Below, one piece after another: positions 52,355 to 61,926 of a DNA stretch of 64,000 bases. The notes under the pieces are model-generated. The model saw only the letters and a program-made list of their open reading frames with translations. It did not search any database and was not told where the DNA came from. The stretch comes from Sphingomonas sp. Leaf17. Lineage in GTDB: Bacteria > Pseudomonadota > Alphaproteobacteria > Sphingomonadales > Sphingomonadaceae. The position numbers were made by a program, and so were the translations under genes. The first letter of the stretch is position 1; every line of letters begins with the position of its first letter. Location: assembly GCF_001421505.1 (NCBI RefSeq), contig NZ_LMKL01000004.1:1-64000 (forward strand), read 5' to 3'.

Positions 52355-52942
52355 ATGGCAGACAACATACACAGCGACGCGGCTCCTCTGGTCGTCGGCA
52401 TCGGCGGGACCATCGGGGGCGTATCCTCGACCGAACGCGCGCTGATGATCGCGCTCGACGCGGCGGGGAAACAGGGGTTCCGCACCCGTATGTTCGGCGG
52501 GGCCGACATGGCCCGCCTGCCGCTCTACGATCCCAAGGCGCACAGCCGGACGGCGGACGAGATCGCGTTTGTCGAGGCGGTGCGGGGAGCCTCCGCGCTC
52601 ATCATCGCCAGCCCGGGCTATCACGGCAGCATTTCTGGCGTGGTGAAGAACGCGCTCGACCTGCTGGAGGAAACCGCGCGTGACGCGCGGCCGTATCTGG
52701 CGGACATGCCGGTCGGGCTGATCGCCACCGCTTATGGCTGGCAGGCGACGGGATCGACCATCGCCGCGCTGCGCTCGATCGTCCACGCGCTGCGCGGCTG
52801 GCCGACGCCGTTTGCGGCCGCGATCAACACGCAGGCGACGAAGTTCGACGACGCCGGCGGGGCGAACGACCCGGCGGTTGTGGAGCAACTGGCCATGGTC
52901 GGGCGGCAGGTCGCGCGGTTTGCGCCGCTGGCGGCGGGGTAG
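52355..52942 (+). CDS. smoA: NAD(P)H-dependent FMN reductase, SmoA-like
   Basis: This 195-residue flavodoxin-fold reductase supplies FMNH2 to the monooxygenase. Features are PLVVGIGGTIGGVSSTERALMIAL (flavin phosphate loop), RTRMFGGADMARLPLYDP, ALIIASPGYHGSISGVVKNALDLLEE (the NADPH-dependent FMN reductase signature) and AALRSIVHALRGWPTPFAAAINT. It follows the SmoC-like gene by 62 bp in the same direction, completing the two-component oxygenase. The two-component logic is well established for SsuD/SsuE-type systems. Confidence 0.85.
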   Translation: MADNIHSDAAPLVVGIGGTIGGVSSTERALMIALDAAGKQGFRTRMFGGADMARLPLYDPKAHSRTADEIAFVEAVRGASALIIASPGYHGSISGVVKNALDLLEETARDARPYLADMPVGLIATAYGWQATGSTIAALRSIVHALRGWPTPFAAAINTQATKFDDAGGANDPAVVEQLAMVGRQVARFAPLAAG

Positions 52943-53021
52943 GCTTCGACTTCTTTCCGCCGCAAGAAGCAGAAGCGGGAGCGTTGCCTGTGCAAGGCTG
53001 ATGGAGGGGGTGGGGTTAGGT

Positions 53022-54425
53022 TTACACCCGCCCCGCCAGCGCCGCCACCATGTCCGCCGCCAATGCACTCAGCGTATCGTCGCGCGCGCCCATCACGATG
53101 ATCCGGTCGCCCGGCGCGGCCTCGGCCACGACCAGCGCCGCCGCCGCGGCCCGATCGGCGACGTGGCGCGCATCGCGCCCGGCCGCGACCACGTCGGCGA
53201 CGATGTCGGCGCTGGTGACCTCGCGCGCGACCGTGCCGCCCTGATAGACGGGGTCGGGCAGGACCAGCAGGTCGTCGTCGGCCAGTTTGTCGGCGAACAT
53301 CGCCACCAGTTCGGCGCGCATCACCTTTAGCGGACCGTATCCATGCGGCTGGAACAGCACGCGCAGGCGGCCGGGAAAGGCGTGGAGCGTGTCGAGCGTG
53401 GCGGCGATCTTGTCGGGGTTGTGGCCGAAATCGTCGATCACCGCGACACCGGCCGCCTCGCCGACCAGTTCCATTCGCCGCCGCAGCCCCGTGAACCCGG
53501 CGATGGAGCGGGCGGCGTCGCGGACCGAGATACCCGCCGCGACCACCGCGCCGATCGCCGCCAGCGCGTTGGAGACATTATGGCGGCCCGGCACCGCCAG
53601 CGTCACGGCGAACGGCGGCGTGTCGCTGGCGTGGAGCGTGAAGTCGACCCCGAACGGCCGTTCGATCAGGTCGGTCGCGCGCAGGTCGGCGGCGCGATCC
53701 AGCGCGAAGGTGGTGACACGGGCGGGGGGCAGGGCGGCGGCAAGCGCGGCGGCGTCGATATTGTCGATGTTGACGATAGCGGTGCGGGCCTTGGCCGTGA
53801 AATCGCTGAACAGCGTCTTCAGTTCGTCGAGCGACTTGTGGTCGAGGCTGACGTTGTTCAGCACCGCGATCGTCGGCATGTACTGCGCGATCGACCCGTC
53901 GCTTTCGTCGACCTCGCTGACAAAGGCGTCGCCGGTACCGACCAGCGCGCTGGCAAAGGGCGCGTCGGGGCTCACGAAGTTCTTCATCACCGCGCCGTTC
54001 ATGACCGTTGGCCGCTTGCGCAAATCATGGAGGATCCAGCCGATCATGCCGGTGACGGTCGACTTGCCGCTGGTCCCGGCAACGCCGATCGGCAGCGTGC
54101 TGGCGTTGAACAGCGCGGCCAGCATGTCGGCGCGGGTGGCGCGGGTGCAGCCCAGCGCGTCAGCGGCGACGATGTCGGCCACGCTGTCCTCGATCGCGGC
54201 CGAGGCGACGATACGCTGGTCAGGCGAGGTGATGCCGCTGCCGTCCTGCGCGAACAGGGCGATGCCCTTTGCCCGCAGGTCGTCGAACTTGGCCGGCACG
54301 CGGCCCTGGTCGAGCGCCCGGTCGGATCCGGCGACGGTGACGCCGCGCGCGTGGAGGATCATCGCCAGCGGCATCATGCCGGAACCGCCGATGCCGACGA
54401 AGAAACAGGGTTTGCTGATATCCAT
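53022..54425 (-). CDS. Mur ligase family protein (MurC/Mpl-like)
   Basis: This 467-residue ATP-dependent ligase has the N-terminal Rossmann motif [21 protein letters not shown], the central ATP loop [56 protein letters not shown] and the C-terminal [15 protein letters not shown] and [10 protein letters not shown]. This is the MurC layout. It stands outside a division cluster and is divergent from an LD-carboxypeptidase, which favours a recycling role (joining UDP-MurNAc to a recovered peptide, as Mpl does) over primary MurC. No other cell-wall synthesis gene of the dcw cluster is in the window. Confidence 0.85.
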   Translation of the reverse strand: MDISKPCFFVGIGGSGMMPLAMILHARGVTVAGSDRALDQGRVPAKFDDLRAKGIALFAQDGSGITSPDQRIVASAAIEDSVADIVAADALGCTRATRADMLAALFNASTLPIGVAGTSGKSTVTGMIGWILHDLRKRPTVMNGAVMKNFVSPDAPFASALVGTGDAFVSEVDESDGSIAQYMPTIAVLNNVSLDHKSLDELKTLFSDFTAKARTAIVNIDNIDAAALAAALPPARVTTFALDRAADLRATDLIERPFGVDFTLHASDTPPFAVTLAVPGRHNVSNALAAIGAVVAAGISVRDAARSIAGFTGLRRRMELVGEAAGVAVIDDFGHNPDKIAATLDTLHAFPGRLRVLFQPHGYGPLKVMRAELVAMFADKLADDDLLVLPDPVYQGGTVAREVTSADIVADVVAAGRDARHVADRAAAAALVVAEAAPGDRIIVMGARDDTLSALAADMVAALAGRV

Positions 54426-54476
54426 GACTGCGCGCTATCGGGGCTTTCGGGAACGGGCAAGCGGGGTTGGCGAACA

Positions 54477-55292
54477 ATGCGTATCGGTGTCCTCGCCGCG
54501 TCGAGCCGGACCAATCCCGATGTGATCGGCAAGGTCACGGCCTATGCAGCGGCCGCGTTCCCGGAAATCGAACTCGTGTTCCATCCGCAATGCACCGACA
54601 CCGACGGTCATTTCGCCGGGTCCGACTTCCGCCGGGCGGCGGCGTTCGTCGATTACGCGAATGATCCCGCGTTCAACGCGCTATGGTTCCTGCGCGGTGG
54701 TTATGGGGCGAACCGGATCCTTGCGATGGCCATGCCCGACCTTGGCCGTGCGGCGCGGGACAAGGCCTATCTCGGCTATTCGGATGTCGGCTTTCTGCTG
54801 GGGGCGCTGTACGCGCGGCGAATCGGCCGGCCGGTACACGGGCCGATGGCAAGCGACATCAATCGTCGTGACGGCGAGGCGACGGTCGCGCGTTCGCTTG
54901 GCTGGTTGCTGCGCGGCGATCGACAGGCGCTGGAGCCGGGACTGGGCAGCCAGCCGACGGCGGCGTTCAACCTGACGATCCTGACGTCGCTGATCGGCAC
55001 GCCCTGGCTGCCCGATCTGACCGATCATGTGCTGATCGTCGAGGAAGTGTCGGAGCCGATGTACAATATCGACCGGATGCTTTTCAAACTGGCCAATGCG
55101 ACGCAGTTGAAGGGGATCGCCGGGCTTCGGCTTGGTGCGGTCACGGCGGTGCAGGCGAACGAGCCACCCTGGGGCGAGACGCTGGATTACATGATGATCC
55201 GCTGGAGCCGCGACATGGGCGTACCCTATCTGGGACGGGCCGAGATCGGGCATACGCAAGGCAACCGGGTGGTGCCGTTCGGGATCGCGTGA
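54477..55292 (+). CDS. LD-carboxypeptidase family protein (LdcA type, S66)
   Basis: This 271-residue serine peptidase would trim the terminal D-alanine from muropeptide tetrapeptides in the cytosol. The S66 motifs are present: [12 protein letters not shown], the nucleophile region [16 protein letters not shown], the Glu in [16 protein letters not shown] and the His in [13 protein letters not shown]. No signal peptide is present, consistent with cytosolic recycling. It is divergent from the Mur ligase gene across 51 bp, and the two act on consecutive steps of peptidoglycan recycling. The ATG at 54477 fits [10 protein letters not shown]. Confidence 0.87.
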   Translation: MRIGVLAASSRTNPDVIGKVTAYAAAAFPEIELVFHPQCTDTDGHFAGSDFRRAAAFVDYANDPAFNALWFLRGGYGANRILAMAMPDLGRAARDKAYLGYSDVGFLLGALYARRIGRPVHGPMASDINRRDGEATVARSLGWLLRGDRQALEPGLGSQPTAAFNLTILTSLIGTPWLPDLTDHVLIVEEVSEPMYNIDRMLFKLANATQLKGIAGLRLGAVTAVQANEPPWGETLDYMMIRWSRDMGVPYLGRAEIGHTQGNRVVPFGIA

Positions 55293-55365
55293 CCTGCGGC
55301 GCGGGCTTGGCTATAGGCACGCGTCCGGCCTGTCGCCGGTGTGTCCAAGCAGAAAGTCCCGACCA

Positions 55366-57357
55366 ATGTCCGCCATGTTCCGTATCACGCTGCCCGACGG
55401 TTCCGTCCGCGAGGTTGCGCCCGGGACTACCCCCGCGGATGTCGCTGCGGCGATCGGCCCGGGTCTGGCCAAGGCGGCGCTGGCCGCGCGGATCGACGGG
55501 CAGGTGCGCGACCTGAACCGGCCGTTCGAGGGCGATACCGATCTGGCGCTGGTGACGGCCCGCGACGAGAAGGATGCGCTGGAGCTGGTTCGGCACGATC
55601 TGGCGCATGTGATGGCGGAAGCCGTGCAGCACCTGTTTCCGGGGACGCAGATCACCTTCGGTCCGGCAACCGACGATGGATTCTATTACGATTTCGCGCC
55701 TGCTGAGCGCCCGTTCACGGACGACGACCTGCCCGCGATCGAGGCCGAGATGCGCGCGATCATCGCCCGCAACGAACCCTTCGTGCGCGAGGTGTGGAGC
55801 CGTCAGCAGTTGATCGACCGCTGGACCGAGCAGGGCGAGACGTTCAAGGCCGAATGGGCCGCCGAATTGCCCGAGGGCGAGGAGCTGACGATCTATCGTC
55901 AGGGGCAGTGGCTCGACATGTGCCGGGGGCCGCACATGGTATCGACCGGCAAGCTGGACCCGCAGGCGTTCAAGCTGACGCGCGTGAGCGGAGCCTATTG
56001 GCGCGGCGACCAGAAGAACGCGATGCTCAGCCGTATCTACGGCACCGGCTGGCTGAACAAGAAGCAGCTCGACCAGCATCTGTTCCGGCTGGAGGAAGCG
56101 GCCAAGCGCGACCATCGCAAGATCGGCGCGGAGATGGACCTGTTCCACCTGCAATCCGAAGCGCAAGGCAGCGTGTTCTGGCACCCCAAGGGTTTCATCC
56201 TGTGGCGGCAGCTGGAGGCGTATATGCGTCGCCGGCTCGATGCGGCCGATTATGAGGAGGTGAAGACCCCGCAGCTGATGGACGCGCGCCAGTGGGAGCA
56301 GTCCGGCCATTGGGGCAAGTACCGCGAGAACATGTTCGTGGTGCCCGACGAAGTGCCCAATACCGAGGACGAAGGAGCCGTCCTGTCCGGCAAGGGCGAC
56401 CTGATGGCGCTCAAGCCGATGAACTGCCCGGCGCATGTCCTGATCTTCAAACAGGGGATCAAGTCGTATCGCGACCTGCCGATCCGCATGGCCGAGTTCG
56501 GCTGCTGCCACCGCAACGAGCCGCATGGCGCGCTGCACGGCATCATGCGCGTCCGCCAGTTCACGCAGGACGACGCGCATATCTTCGTGCGCGAGGACCA
56601 GCTGGTCGAGGAGGTGCGCAAGTTCTGCGAGCTGCTCGACAGCGTCTACAAGGATCTGGGTTTCGAGGATTATGCGGTGAAGCTGGCGCTTCGCCCCGAA
56701 AAGCGGTTCGGCGACGACGCGATGTGGGACATCGCCGAGGCCGAATTGCGCGAAGCGGTGATGCAGTCCGGCCTGTCCGAGACGATCAAGGCCAATTTCG
56801 AGGAATTGCCGGGCGAGGGCGCGTTCTATGCGCCGAAACTGGAGTTCCACCTGACCGATGCGATCGGGCGGACGTGGCAGGTCGGCACGATCCAGTCGGA
56901 CCGGGTGCTGCCCGACCGGCTCGATGCGTCCTACGTCGGCGAGGATGGCGCCCGGCACCGGCCGGTGATGCTGCACCGCGCGATCCTGGGTACGTTCGAG
57001 CGGTTCCTGGGAATCCTGATCGAGCATCACGCGGGACGGTTCCCGCTATGGCTGTCGCCGGTGCAGGCGGTGGTCGCGACGATCGTGTCCGACGCCGACG
57101 ACTATGCGCTGGTGGTCGCGGCGAAACTGAAGGCGGCGGGCATCCGGGTCGAAACCGACGTGCGCAACGAGAAGATCAACTACAAGGTGCGCGAGCACAG
57201 CGTGGCCAAGGTTCCCAACCTGCTGGTTGTCGGCAAGCGCGAGGCCGAGGAGGGCAAGGTTGCGCTGCGTACGCTGGGCAGCCAGGCGCAGACGATCCTG
57301 ACGCTGGACGAGGCGATCGCCCGTCTTGTCGATCAGGCGCGCGCACCCGATATGTAA
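55366..57357 (+). CDS. thrS: threonyl-tRNA synthetase
   Basis: This 663-residue class II synthetase has the TGS domain (about 4-65), the editing domain (about 80-225, with [16 protein letters not shown] and FYYDF), and a catalytic core with motif 2 near [34 protein letters not shown]. Its zinc-binding Cys is in [12 protein letters not shown], and the C-terminal anticodon-binding domain is about 560-655. ATG 55366 or 55375 is the start; the open frame continues a little upstream. It is followed by a hairpin and then infC, the gene order known in many bacteria. Confidence 0.96.
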   Translation: MSAMFRITLPDGSVREVAPGTTPADVAAAIGPGLAKAALAARIDGQVRDLNRPFEGDTDLALVTARDEKDALELVRHDLAHVMAEAVQHLFPGTQITFGPATDDGFYYDFAPAERPFTDDDLPAIEAEMRAIIARNEPFVREVWSRQQLIDRWTEQGETFKAEWAAELPEGEELTIYRQGQWLDMCRGPHMVSTGKLDPQAFKLTRVSGAYWRGDQKNAMLSRIYGTGWLNKKQLDQHLFRLEEAAKRDHRKIGAEMDLFHLQSEAQGSVFWHPKGFILWRQLEAYMRRRLDAADYEEVKTPQLMDARQWEQSGHWGKYRENMFVVPDEVPNTEDEGAVLSGKGDLMALKPMNCPAHVLIFKQGIKSYRDLPIRMAEFGCCHRNEPHGALHGIMRVRQFTQDDAHIFVREDQLVEEVRKFCELLDSVYKDLGFEDYAVKLALRPEKRFGDDAMWDIAEAELREAVMQSGLSETIKANFEELPGEGAFYAPKLEFHLTDAIGRTWQVGTIQSDRVLPDRLDASYVGEDGARHRPVMLHRAILGTFERFLGILIEHHAGRFPLWLSPVQAVVATIVSDADDYALVVAAKLKAAGIRVETDVRNEKINYKVREHSVAKVPNLLVVGKREAEEGKVALRTLGSQAQTILTLDEAIARLVDQARAPDM

Positions 57358-57358
57358 G

Positions 57359-57407
57359 GAGGTGCCGGGTTTCGCAGACCGCGTTTTTGCGCTATACCCG
57401 GCACCTC
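57359..57407 (+). other. 12-bp inverted repeat between thrS and infC
   Basis: GAGGTGCCGGGT (57359-57370) and ACCCGGCACCTC (57396-57407) form a perfect 12-bp stem with a 25-base loop starting 2 nt after the thrS stop. No T-run follows, so it is not a standard terminator. It could limit readthrough, stabilise thrS mRNA or form the leader of infC. Confidence 0.6.
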
Positions 57408-57438
57408 AAGTTTCCCATCCACGTCAGGAGCAAGCCCC

Positions 57439-57984
57439 ATACGTCCTCCCATGACCCGCCGGCCGATGCAGGCGCCCGCGATGAACGGTCCGCGATTCAA
57501 CGAATTCATCCAGAGTCCCAAGGTCCGCGTGATTGATCACGAGGGCGAGAATCTGGGCGTGATGTACACGCGCGAAGCGATCGCGCAGGCGGCCGAACTG
57601 GGTCTGGACCTGGTCGAGGTGTCGCCGAACGCCGATCCGCCCGTCGCGAAGTTCCTGGACGTGGGCAAGTTCAAGTACGAGGCGCAGAAGAAGGCGAACC
57701 TCGCGCGCAAGTCGCAGAAGACGCAGGAGATCAAGGAGATCAAGATGCGTCCGAACATCGACGACCACGACTACGACACCAAGATGAAGAAGGTGCACGA
57801 CTTCATCGGTGAAGGCGACAAGGTGAAGATCACCCTGCGTTTTCGTGGTCGCGAGTTGAGCCATGGCCAGCTGGGCATGAACCTGCTGAAGCGGGTGCAG
57901 GACGACGTGGTCGAGGTGGCGAAAGTCGAGGCCTATCCGCGCATGGAAGGCCGTCAGATGCTCATGGTGCTCGCACCGAAGTAA
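57439..57984 (+). CDS. infC: translation initiation factor IF-3 (probable AUA start)
   Basis: This factor binds the 30S subunit and checks start codon and initiator tRNA. From 57439 it is 181 residues. It has the N-domain ([57 protein letters not shown]), a lysine-rich linker and the C-domain ([36 protein letters not shown]). The first ATG is at 57451, but the only good Shine-Dalgarno (AGGAG, 57426-57430) is 20 nt before it and 8 nt before an in-frame ATA at 57439. infC is known to use non-AUG starts for autoregulation, so ATA is preferred. Confidence 0.93.
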   Translation: MRPPMTRRPMQAPAMNGPRFNEFIQSPKVRVIDHEGENLGVMYTREAIAQAAELGLDLVEVSPNADPPVAKFLDVGKFKYEAQKKANLARKSQKTQEIKEIKMRPNIDDHDYDTKMKKVHDFIGEGDKVKITLRFRGRELSHGQLGMNLLKRVQDDVVEVAKVEAYPRMEGRQMLMVLAPK

Positions 57985-58049
57985 TCCGGCCGGGAAATGT
58001 TCGGCCAGGGGCGATGTGCCCTTGCCGTAGCGTCAATCCGACGTGACAG

Positions 58050-58067
58050 CGGGCCCTGACGGGCCCG
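58050..58067 (+). terminator. terminator-like hairpin after infC
   Basis: CGGGCCC, loop TGAC, GGGCCCG is a strong 7-bp stem followed by TTGTTGCGTTT. It lies 66 nt after the infC stop and probably ends the thrS-infC transcript. rpmI and rplT, which often follow infC, are not here. Confidence 0.65.
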
Positions 58068-58208
58068 TTGTTGCGTTTGGGCTACAGCTATGCGCGGAAA
58101 CGCCGGACCCTAAGCAGAAATCCCTAGACGGCTGCCTTGTCGGCACACTAGCAATCTCCAAACCGATAATTCGAAACCGATAACGGTTCGATCATGGAGA
58201 GTGCCAGG

Positions 58209-61001
58209 ATGCTACGTTCGTCCGTTTATCTGTTGTCGGCCGCCACCATCGCACTGGCTGCCCCCGCGTTCGCTCAGGACGCACCCACCACGCAGGCGCA
58301 GGCGCAGACGACGGATTCCGGGGTGGCCGCCGCCTCGACCGACCAAGGCCAGCCGCCGATGGTCGAGCAGAGCAATGCGGGCGACATCATCATCACCGCC
58401 ACGCGCCGGTCGGAGCGGTTGTCGAACGTGCCGATCGCGGTGTCCGCCGTCGGGCAGGAGGCATTGCAGAACTCTGGCGCGACCGACATTCGCCAGATGA
58501 CGCAGCTGACCCCCTCGCTGCTGGTGTCGTCGACCGGATCGGAAGCCAACGCATCGGCGCGTATCCGCGGCATCGGCACGGTGGGTGACAACCCCGGTCT
58601 TGAAAGCTCGGTCGCGGTGTTTATCGACGGCGTCTACCGCAGCCGCACGGGTTCCGGCCTGAACGATCTGGGCGAAGTCGACCGGATCGAGGTGCTGCGC
58701 GGGCCGCAGGGCACGCTGGCCGGGCGCAACGCCACGGCGGGCACGATCAACGTGCTGACCAAGCTGCCGTCCTTCGACTTCGGCGGTTACGGCGAGGCGA
58801 GCTACGGCAATTACAACGCGGTGCGCGTCGCCGGCGGTCTGACCGGGCCGATCATCAAGGATACGCTGGCGTTCCGCATCGACGGCGTGTTCAACAAGCG
58901 CGACGGCTATTATTACGACGTCATCAACAACACCGACTATAACGACCGCAATCGTTACTTCGTGCGCGGCCAGTTGCTGTTGCAGGCGTCGCCCGACGTC
59001 ACCGTTCGCCTGATCGGCGATTACACCCGGCGCGATGAAAAATGCTGCGGCGCGGTCTATGTCAACACCAACGAAAAAATTGATCCGACGCCGGGTGCCC
59101 CGGGAGACTTCACGATCAACCCGGCGGGCAACCGCATCGTTCAGATCATGCAGAGCATGGGCGCGGTGTTCCCGAGCCGGGGCGACCCCTACAACCGCCG
59201 CATCGCCAACTCGCCGGGCCGGGCCTATTCCAACGTCACGACCGATTACGGCGGCTCGGGCCAGATCGACGCCAATCTTGGTTTCGCCCAGCTGACGTCG
59301 ATCACCGCCTATCGCGAGTACAAGGCCGGCGGCGCGGCCGATATCGACTATGGCAACCTGGATCTTGCCTACCGTCCCGACGATGGCAATTCGTTCCGGC
59401 AGTTCCACACCTTCAGCCAGGAAGCGCGGCTGAACGGGTCGCTGTTCAGCGACAAGCTCGACTGGCTGATCGGCGGTTACTATTCCAAGGAAGATCTGGT
59501 CGTTGCCGACAACCTGAAGTTCGGCACGCAATATGGCGCGTTTGCCGCATGTCGCATCGTCGCGACGATCAATCCGGCGGCGGTGCTGCGCAACCCGGCG
59601 GCGGCAGGCTGCCTCAGCCCGACCGGCGCGGCGACCATCAACGGTGCATTCGGCGCGACGCTGGGGCCTGTGGTGGTCCGCGGCCTCAACCGCCTGAGCA
59701 CGCTGAACGACCTGGGCGATCAGCGCGCCACTTATTATCAGAACAGCGAAAACTACGCGTTCTTCACCCACAACATCTTCAAGGTGACCGACAAGCTCAG
59801 CCTGACCGGCGGCCTGCGCTATACGCATGAGTCCAAGAAGTTCCATTCGGACTTCCAGAACAACAACACGGTCTGCCCGGCGCAGCAAGCGAGTTTCCTG
59901 CAGGGTGGCCTTGGCGGCCTGGTCGGCAATGCGGCGATCCCGGCGACCGCCCAGCAGATTGTCGGCGGCATCCTGACGCTGACCTGCACCGGCAACTCGA
60001 CCTCGGCGCTGAACAGCCTGGATCTGAACGACGAGTTCAGCGAAGGCGAGTTCACGGGCACCGGCGTCATTTCGTACAAGCCGCGTACCGACACGCTGGT
60101 CTATGCGAGCTTCTCGCGCGGGTACAAGGCGGGGGGCTACAACCTCGACCGGTCCGATCTGACCGCGAACGTGTTCGCCGCGCCGACCAATGCCAGCGCC
60201 AGCCGGCTGCGGTTCGACCCGGAAACGGTCAACGCCTATGAAGTCGGTCTGAAGTTCACGTCGAAGGATTTCACGTTCAACGTCGCCGGCTTCCGGCAGG
60301 AGTTCAAGAACTTCCAGCTGAATACCTTCAACGGCACCAACTTCATCGTCCAGAACATCAGCTCGTGCGACACGAGCCTGAACGGCGGAGATCGCGATGC
60401 GAGCGCGGTGACGGGCGCCTGCACCGGCAGCGTCAAGTACGGGGTGCAGTCGCAGGGCTTCGAGCTTGAGGCAGGGTTGTATCCCGTCCGCAACTTCGCG
60501 GTCAGCCTTGGCTACACGTTCACCGACACGAAGTTCAAAAACAACCTGGTCGGCAGCGAAACCGGCGAGGCGCTGGATCCGGCACTGTTCCTGCTGTCGG
60601 GCAACAACATGTCCAACGCGCCGCGTCATACGGTCACGGCATCGACCAGCTGGACGCCGGAACTGGGATCGTCGGGCATGACGGCGCTGTTCTATGTCGA
60701 TGGGCGCATGACCAGCGACTACAACACGGGGTCGGATCTGTTCCCGGAAAAGGCGCAGGACGGCTTCTTCCTGATGAACGCCCGTGTCGGCATCCGTGGT
60801 CCGGCCCAGCGCTGGGGCCTGGAACTTTGGGCACAGAACATCCTCGATACCAACTACCAGCAGGTGGCGTTCAACGCGCCGTTCCAGGGTGCGGGCAGCC
60901 AGGCGCAGACCCAGGCGTTCGGCAGCACGGCGAACCAGATCTTCACCTCGTTCCTGGCCGAGCCGCGGACTTATGGCCTGACGCTGCGTACGCGCTTCTG
61001 A
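58209..61001 (+). CDS. TonB-dependent receptor (substrate unknown)
   Basis: This is a 930-residue outer-membrane receptor with a signal peptide (PAFAQ end), TonB-box-like DIIITATRRSERLSNVP, plug motifs (ARIRGIGTVGDNPGLESSVAVFIDGVYRS, EVDRIEVLRGPQGTLAGRNATAGTINVLT), and a long barrel ending LTLRTRF. A Cys-Cys pair (RDEKCCGAV) appears at the same relative place as in the TBDR at 46799-49096, so both belong to one subfamily. Start ATG 58209 lies after GGAG; ATG 58194 is an alternative without a ribosome-binding site. No hydrolase or transporter adjoins it, so the substrate cannot be inferred. Confidence 0.9.
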   Translation: MLRSSVYLLSAATIALAAPAFAQDAPTTQAQAQTTDSGVAAASTDQGQPPMVEQSNAGDIIITATRRSERLSNVPIAVSAVGQEALQNSGATDIRQMTQLTPSLLVSSTGSEANASARIRGIGTVGDNPGLESSVAVFIDGVYRSRTGSGLNDLGEVDRIEVLRGPQGTLAGRNATAGTINVLTKLPSFDFGGYGEASYGNYNAVRVAGGLTGPIIKDTLAFRIDGVFNKRDGYYYDVINNTDYNDRNRYFVRGQLLLQASPDVTVRLIGDYTRRDEKCCGAVYVNTNEKIDPTPGAPGDFTINPAGNRIVQIMQSMGAVFPSRGDPYNRRIANSPGRAYSNVTTDYGGSGQIDANLGFAQLTSITAYREYKAGGAADIDYGNLDLAYRPDDGNSFRQFHTFSQEARLNGSLFSDKLDWLIGGYYSKEDLVVADNLKFGTQYGAFAACRIVATINPAAVLRNPAAAGCLSPTGAATINGAFGATLGPVVVRGLNRLSTLNDLGDQRATYYQNSENYAFFTHNIFKVTDKLSLTGGLRYTHESKKFHSDFQNNNTVCPAQQASFLQGGLGGLVGNAAIPATAQQIVGGILTLTCTGNSTSALNSLDLNDEFSEGEFTGTGVISYKPRTDTLVYASFSRGYKAGGYNLDRSDLTANVFAAPTNASASRLRFDPETVNAYEVGLKFTSKDFTFNVAGFRQEFKNFQLNTFNGTNFIVQNISSCDTSLNGGDRDASAVTGACTGSVKYGVQSQGFELEAGLYPVRNFAVSLGYTFTDTKFKNNLVGSETGEALDPALFLLSGNNMSNAPRHTVTASTSWTPELGSSGMTALFYVDGRMTSDYNTGSDLFPEKAQDGFFLMNARVGIRGPAQRWGLELWAQNILDTNYQQVAFNAPFQGAGSQAQTQAFGSTANQIFTSFLAEPRTYGLTLRTRF

Positions 61002-61023
61002 TCGGGGTTCGTCGCGGGTGAAG

Positions 61024-61057
61024 GGTCGGTCCGCTGCTATCAGCGGGCCGGCCTTTT
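61024..61057 (+). terminator. terminator after the third TBDR
   Basis: GGTCGGTCCGCTG, loop CTAT, CAGCGGGCCGGCC forms a stem of up to 13 bp (two G.T pairs) followed by TTTT. It lies 23 nt after the TBDR stop and before the convergent gene. Confidence 0.7.
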
Positions 61058-61061
61058 CGCG

Positions 61062-61802
61062 TCAGTCGCCGCCGCCACAGCCTCCGCCACACCCGCCGCT
61101 GTCCGCTCCACAGCCGTCACCGCCGTCGTTGTCCGGACCGTCGAGGCCATCGCCATCGCCCTTTCGGCGTTTCCGGGGGCGGTTTTCGGCGGCGCTGCCA
61201 GCCTCGGCGGCGATCAGGCCGATGGCGACCGCGCCGATGACCATCGCCGTTCCGAATGCGGACCCCGTCAATAAGAAGGCGGCGAGACCGACTATCAGGA
61301 CGATGACGACACCAACGACGATCCGTCGGGCTGTGAAGGGGGCAGGCGGCGTGATTGCGATGCGGACGAAGCGTTCGGTGAACCGCTGATCGACCGGGGG
61401 CCAGATGGCGGTGGGTGGCGCTTCGCCGAACGCGTCGGCGTACCGCCTCAGCGTGGCCGAATACTGGCCGGCATACCGATCATCCTCGACCGGTCCACCG
61501 GCCGTCGGGCAATGGTGAAGCGGTCGGCCGATAATCTGGCCGCACAGGTCATCCCAATAGCTGCGGCTGTAAGCGAGGTGCAGGTGCCACGCCTGATCGA
61601 CCGCGTCGGATGGCGTGACCGGTGCGTCCGCCGTGGCGGCCAGAAACAGGAACCGGCGATATTCGCGGTCGACGGCGGTGGCGTGGTCGCGATCCCAGCC
61701 ATTGTCGCGAGCCAGCCGGTCGACAAAGGTCAGCGCTGCGCCTGGCGGGTCGATCGTCAGTCGCTCGATCGCGGTCAGCAGGGCGCGGTCTGTGGGGAGC
61801 AT
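61062..61802 (-). CDS. membrane protein with GRDP-like N-domain and Gly/Cys-rich tail
   Basis: This is a 246-residue protein of no established function. Residues about 40-130 contain DQAWHLHLAYSRSYWDDLC and RPLHHCPT, the His-rich pattern of glycine-rich-domain-containing (GRDP/PF07173-like) proteins, which suggests a metal site. Two membrane segments follow (about 160-180 and 184-200), then a basic KRRK stretch and a tail of GCG repeats (DGCGADSGGCGGGCGGGD). Proteins ending in GCGG-type tails include the TIGR04222 group. The start ATG at 61802 and stop are clear. It is convergent with the third TBDR. Confidence 0.75.
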   Translation of the reverse strand: MLPTDRALLTAIERLTIDPPGAALTFVDRLARDNGWDRDHATAVDREYRRFLFLAATADAPVTPSDAVDQAWHLHLAYSRSYWDDLCGQIIGRPLHHCPTAGGPVEDDRYAGQYSATLRRYADAFGEAPPTAIWPPVDQRFTERFVRIAITPPAPFTARRIVVGVVIVLIVGLAAFLLTGSAFGTAMVIGAVAIGLIAAEAGSAAENRPRKRRKGDGDGLDGPDNDGGDGCGADSGGCGGGCGGGD

Positions 61803-61926
61803 CGACGGTCCTTTCGGTCGGCCTAGCCTGCGGTATTGGACAGCGCAATCCTATACCAATCCCATCCGTCACCGCCCGGGCGAGGACAACGGGTGCGTAG
61901 CCCTTTCTATCGGCAGAGGCCCGCTT

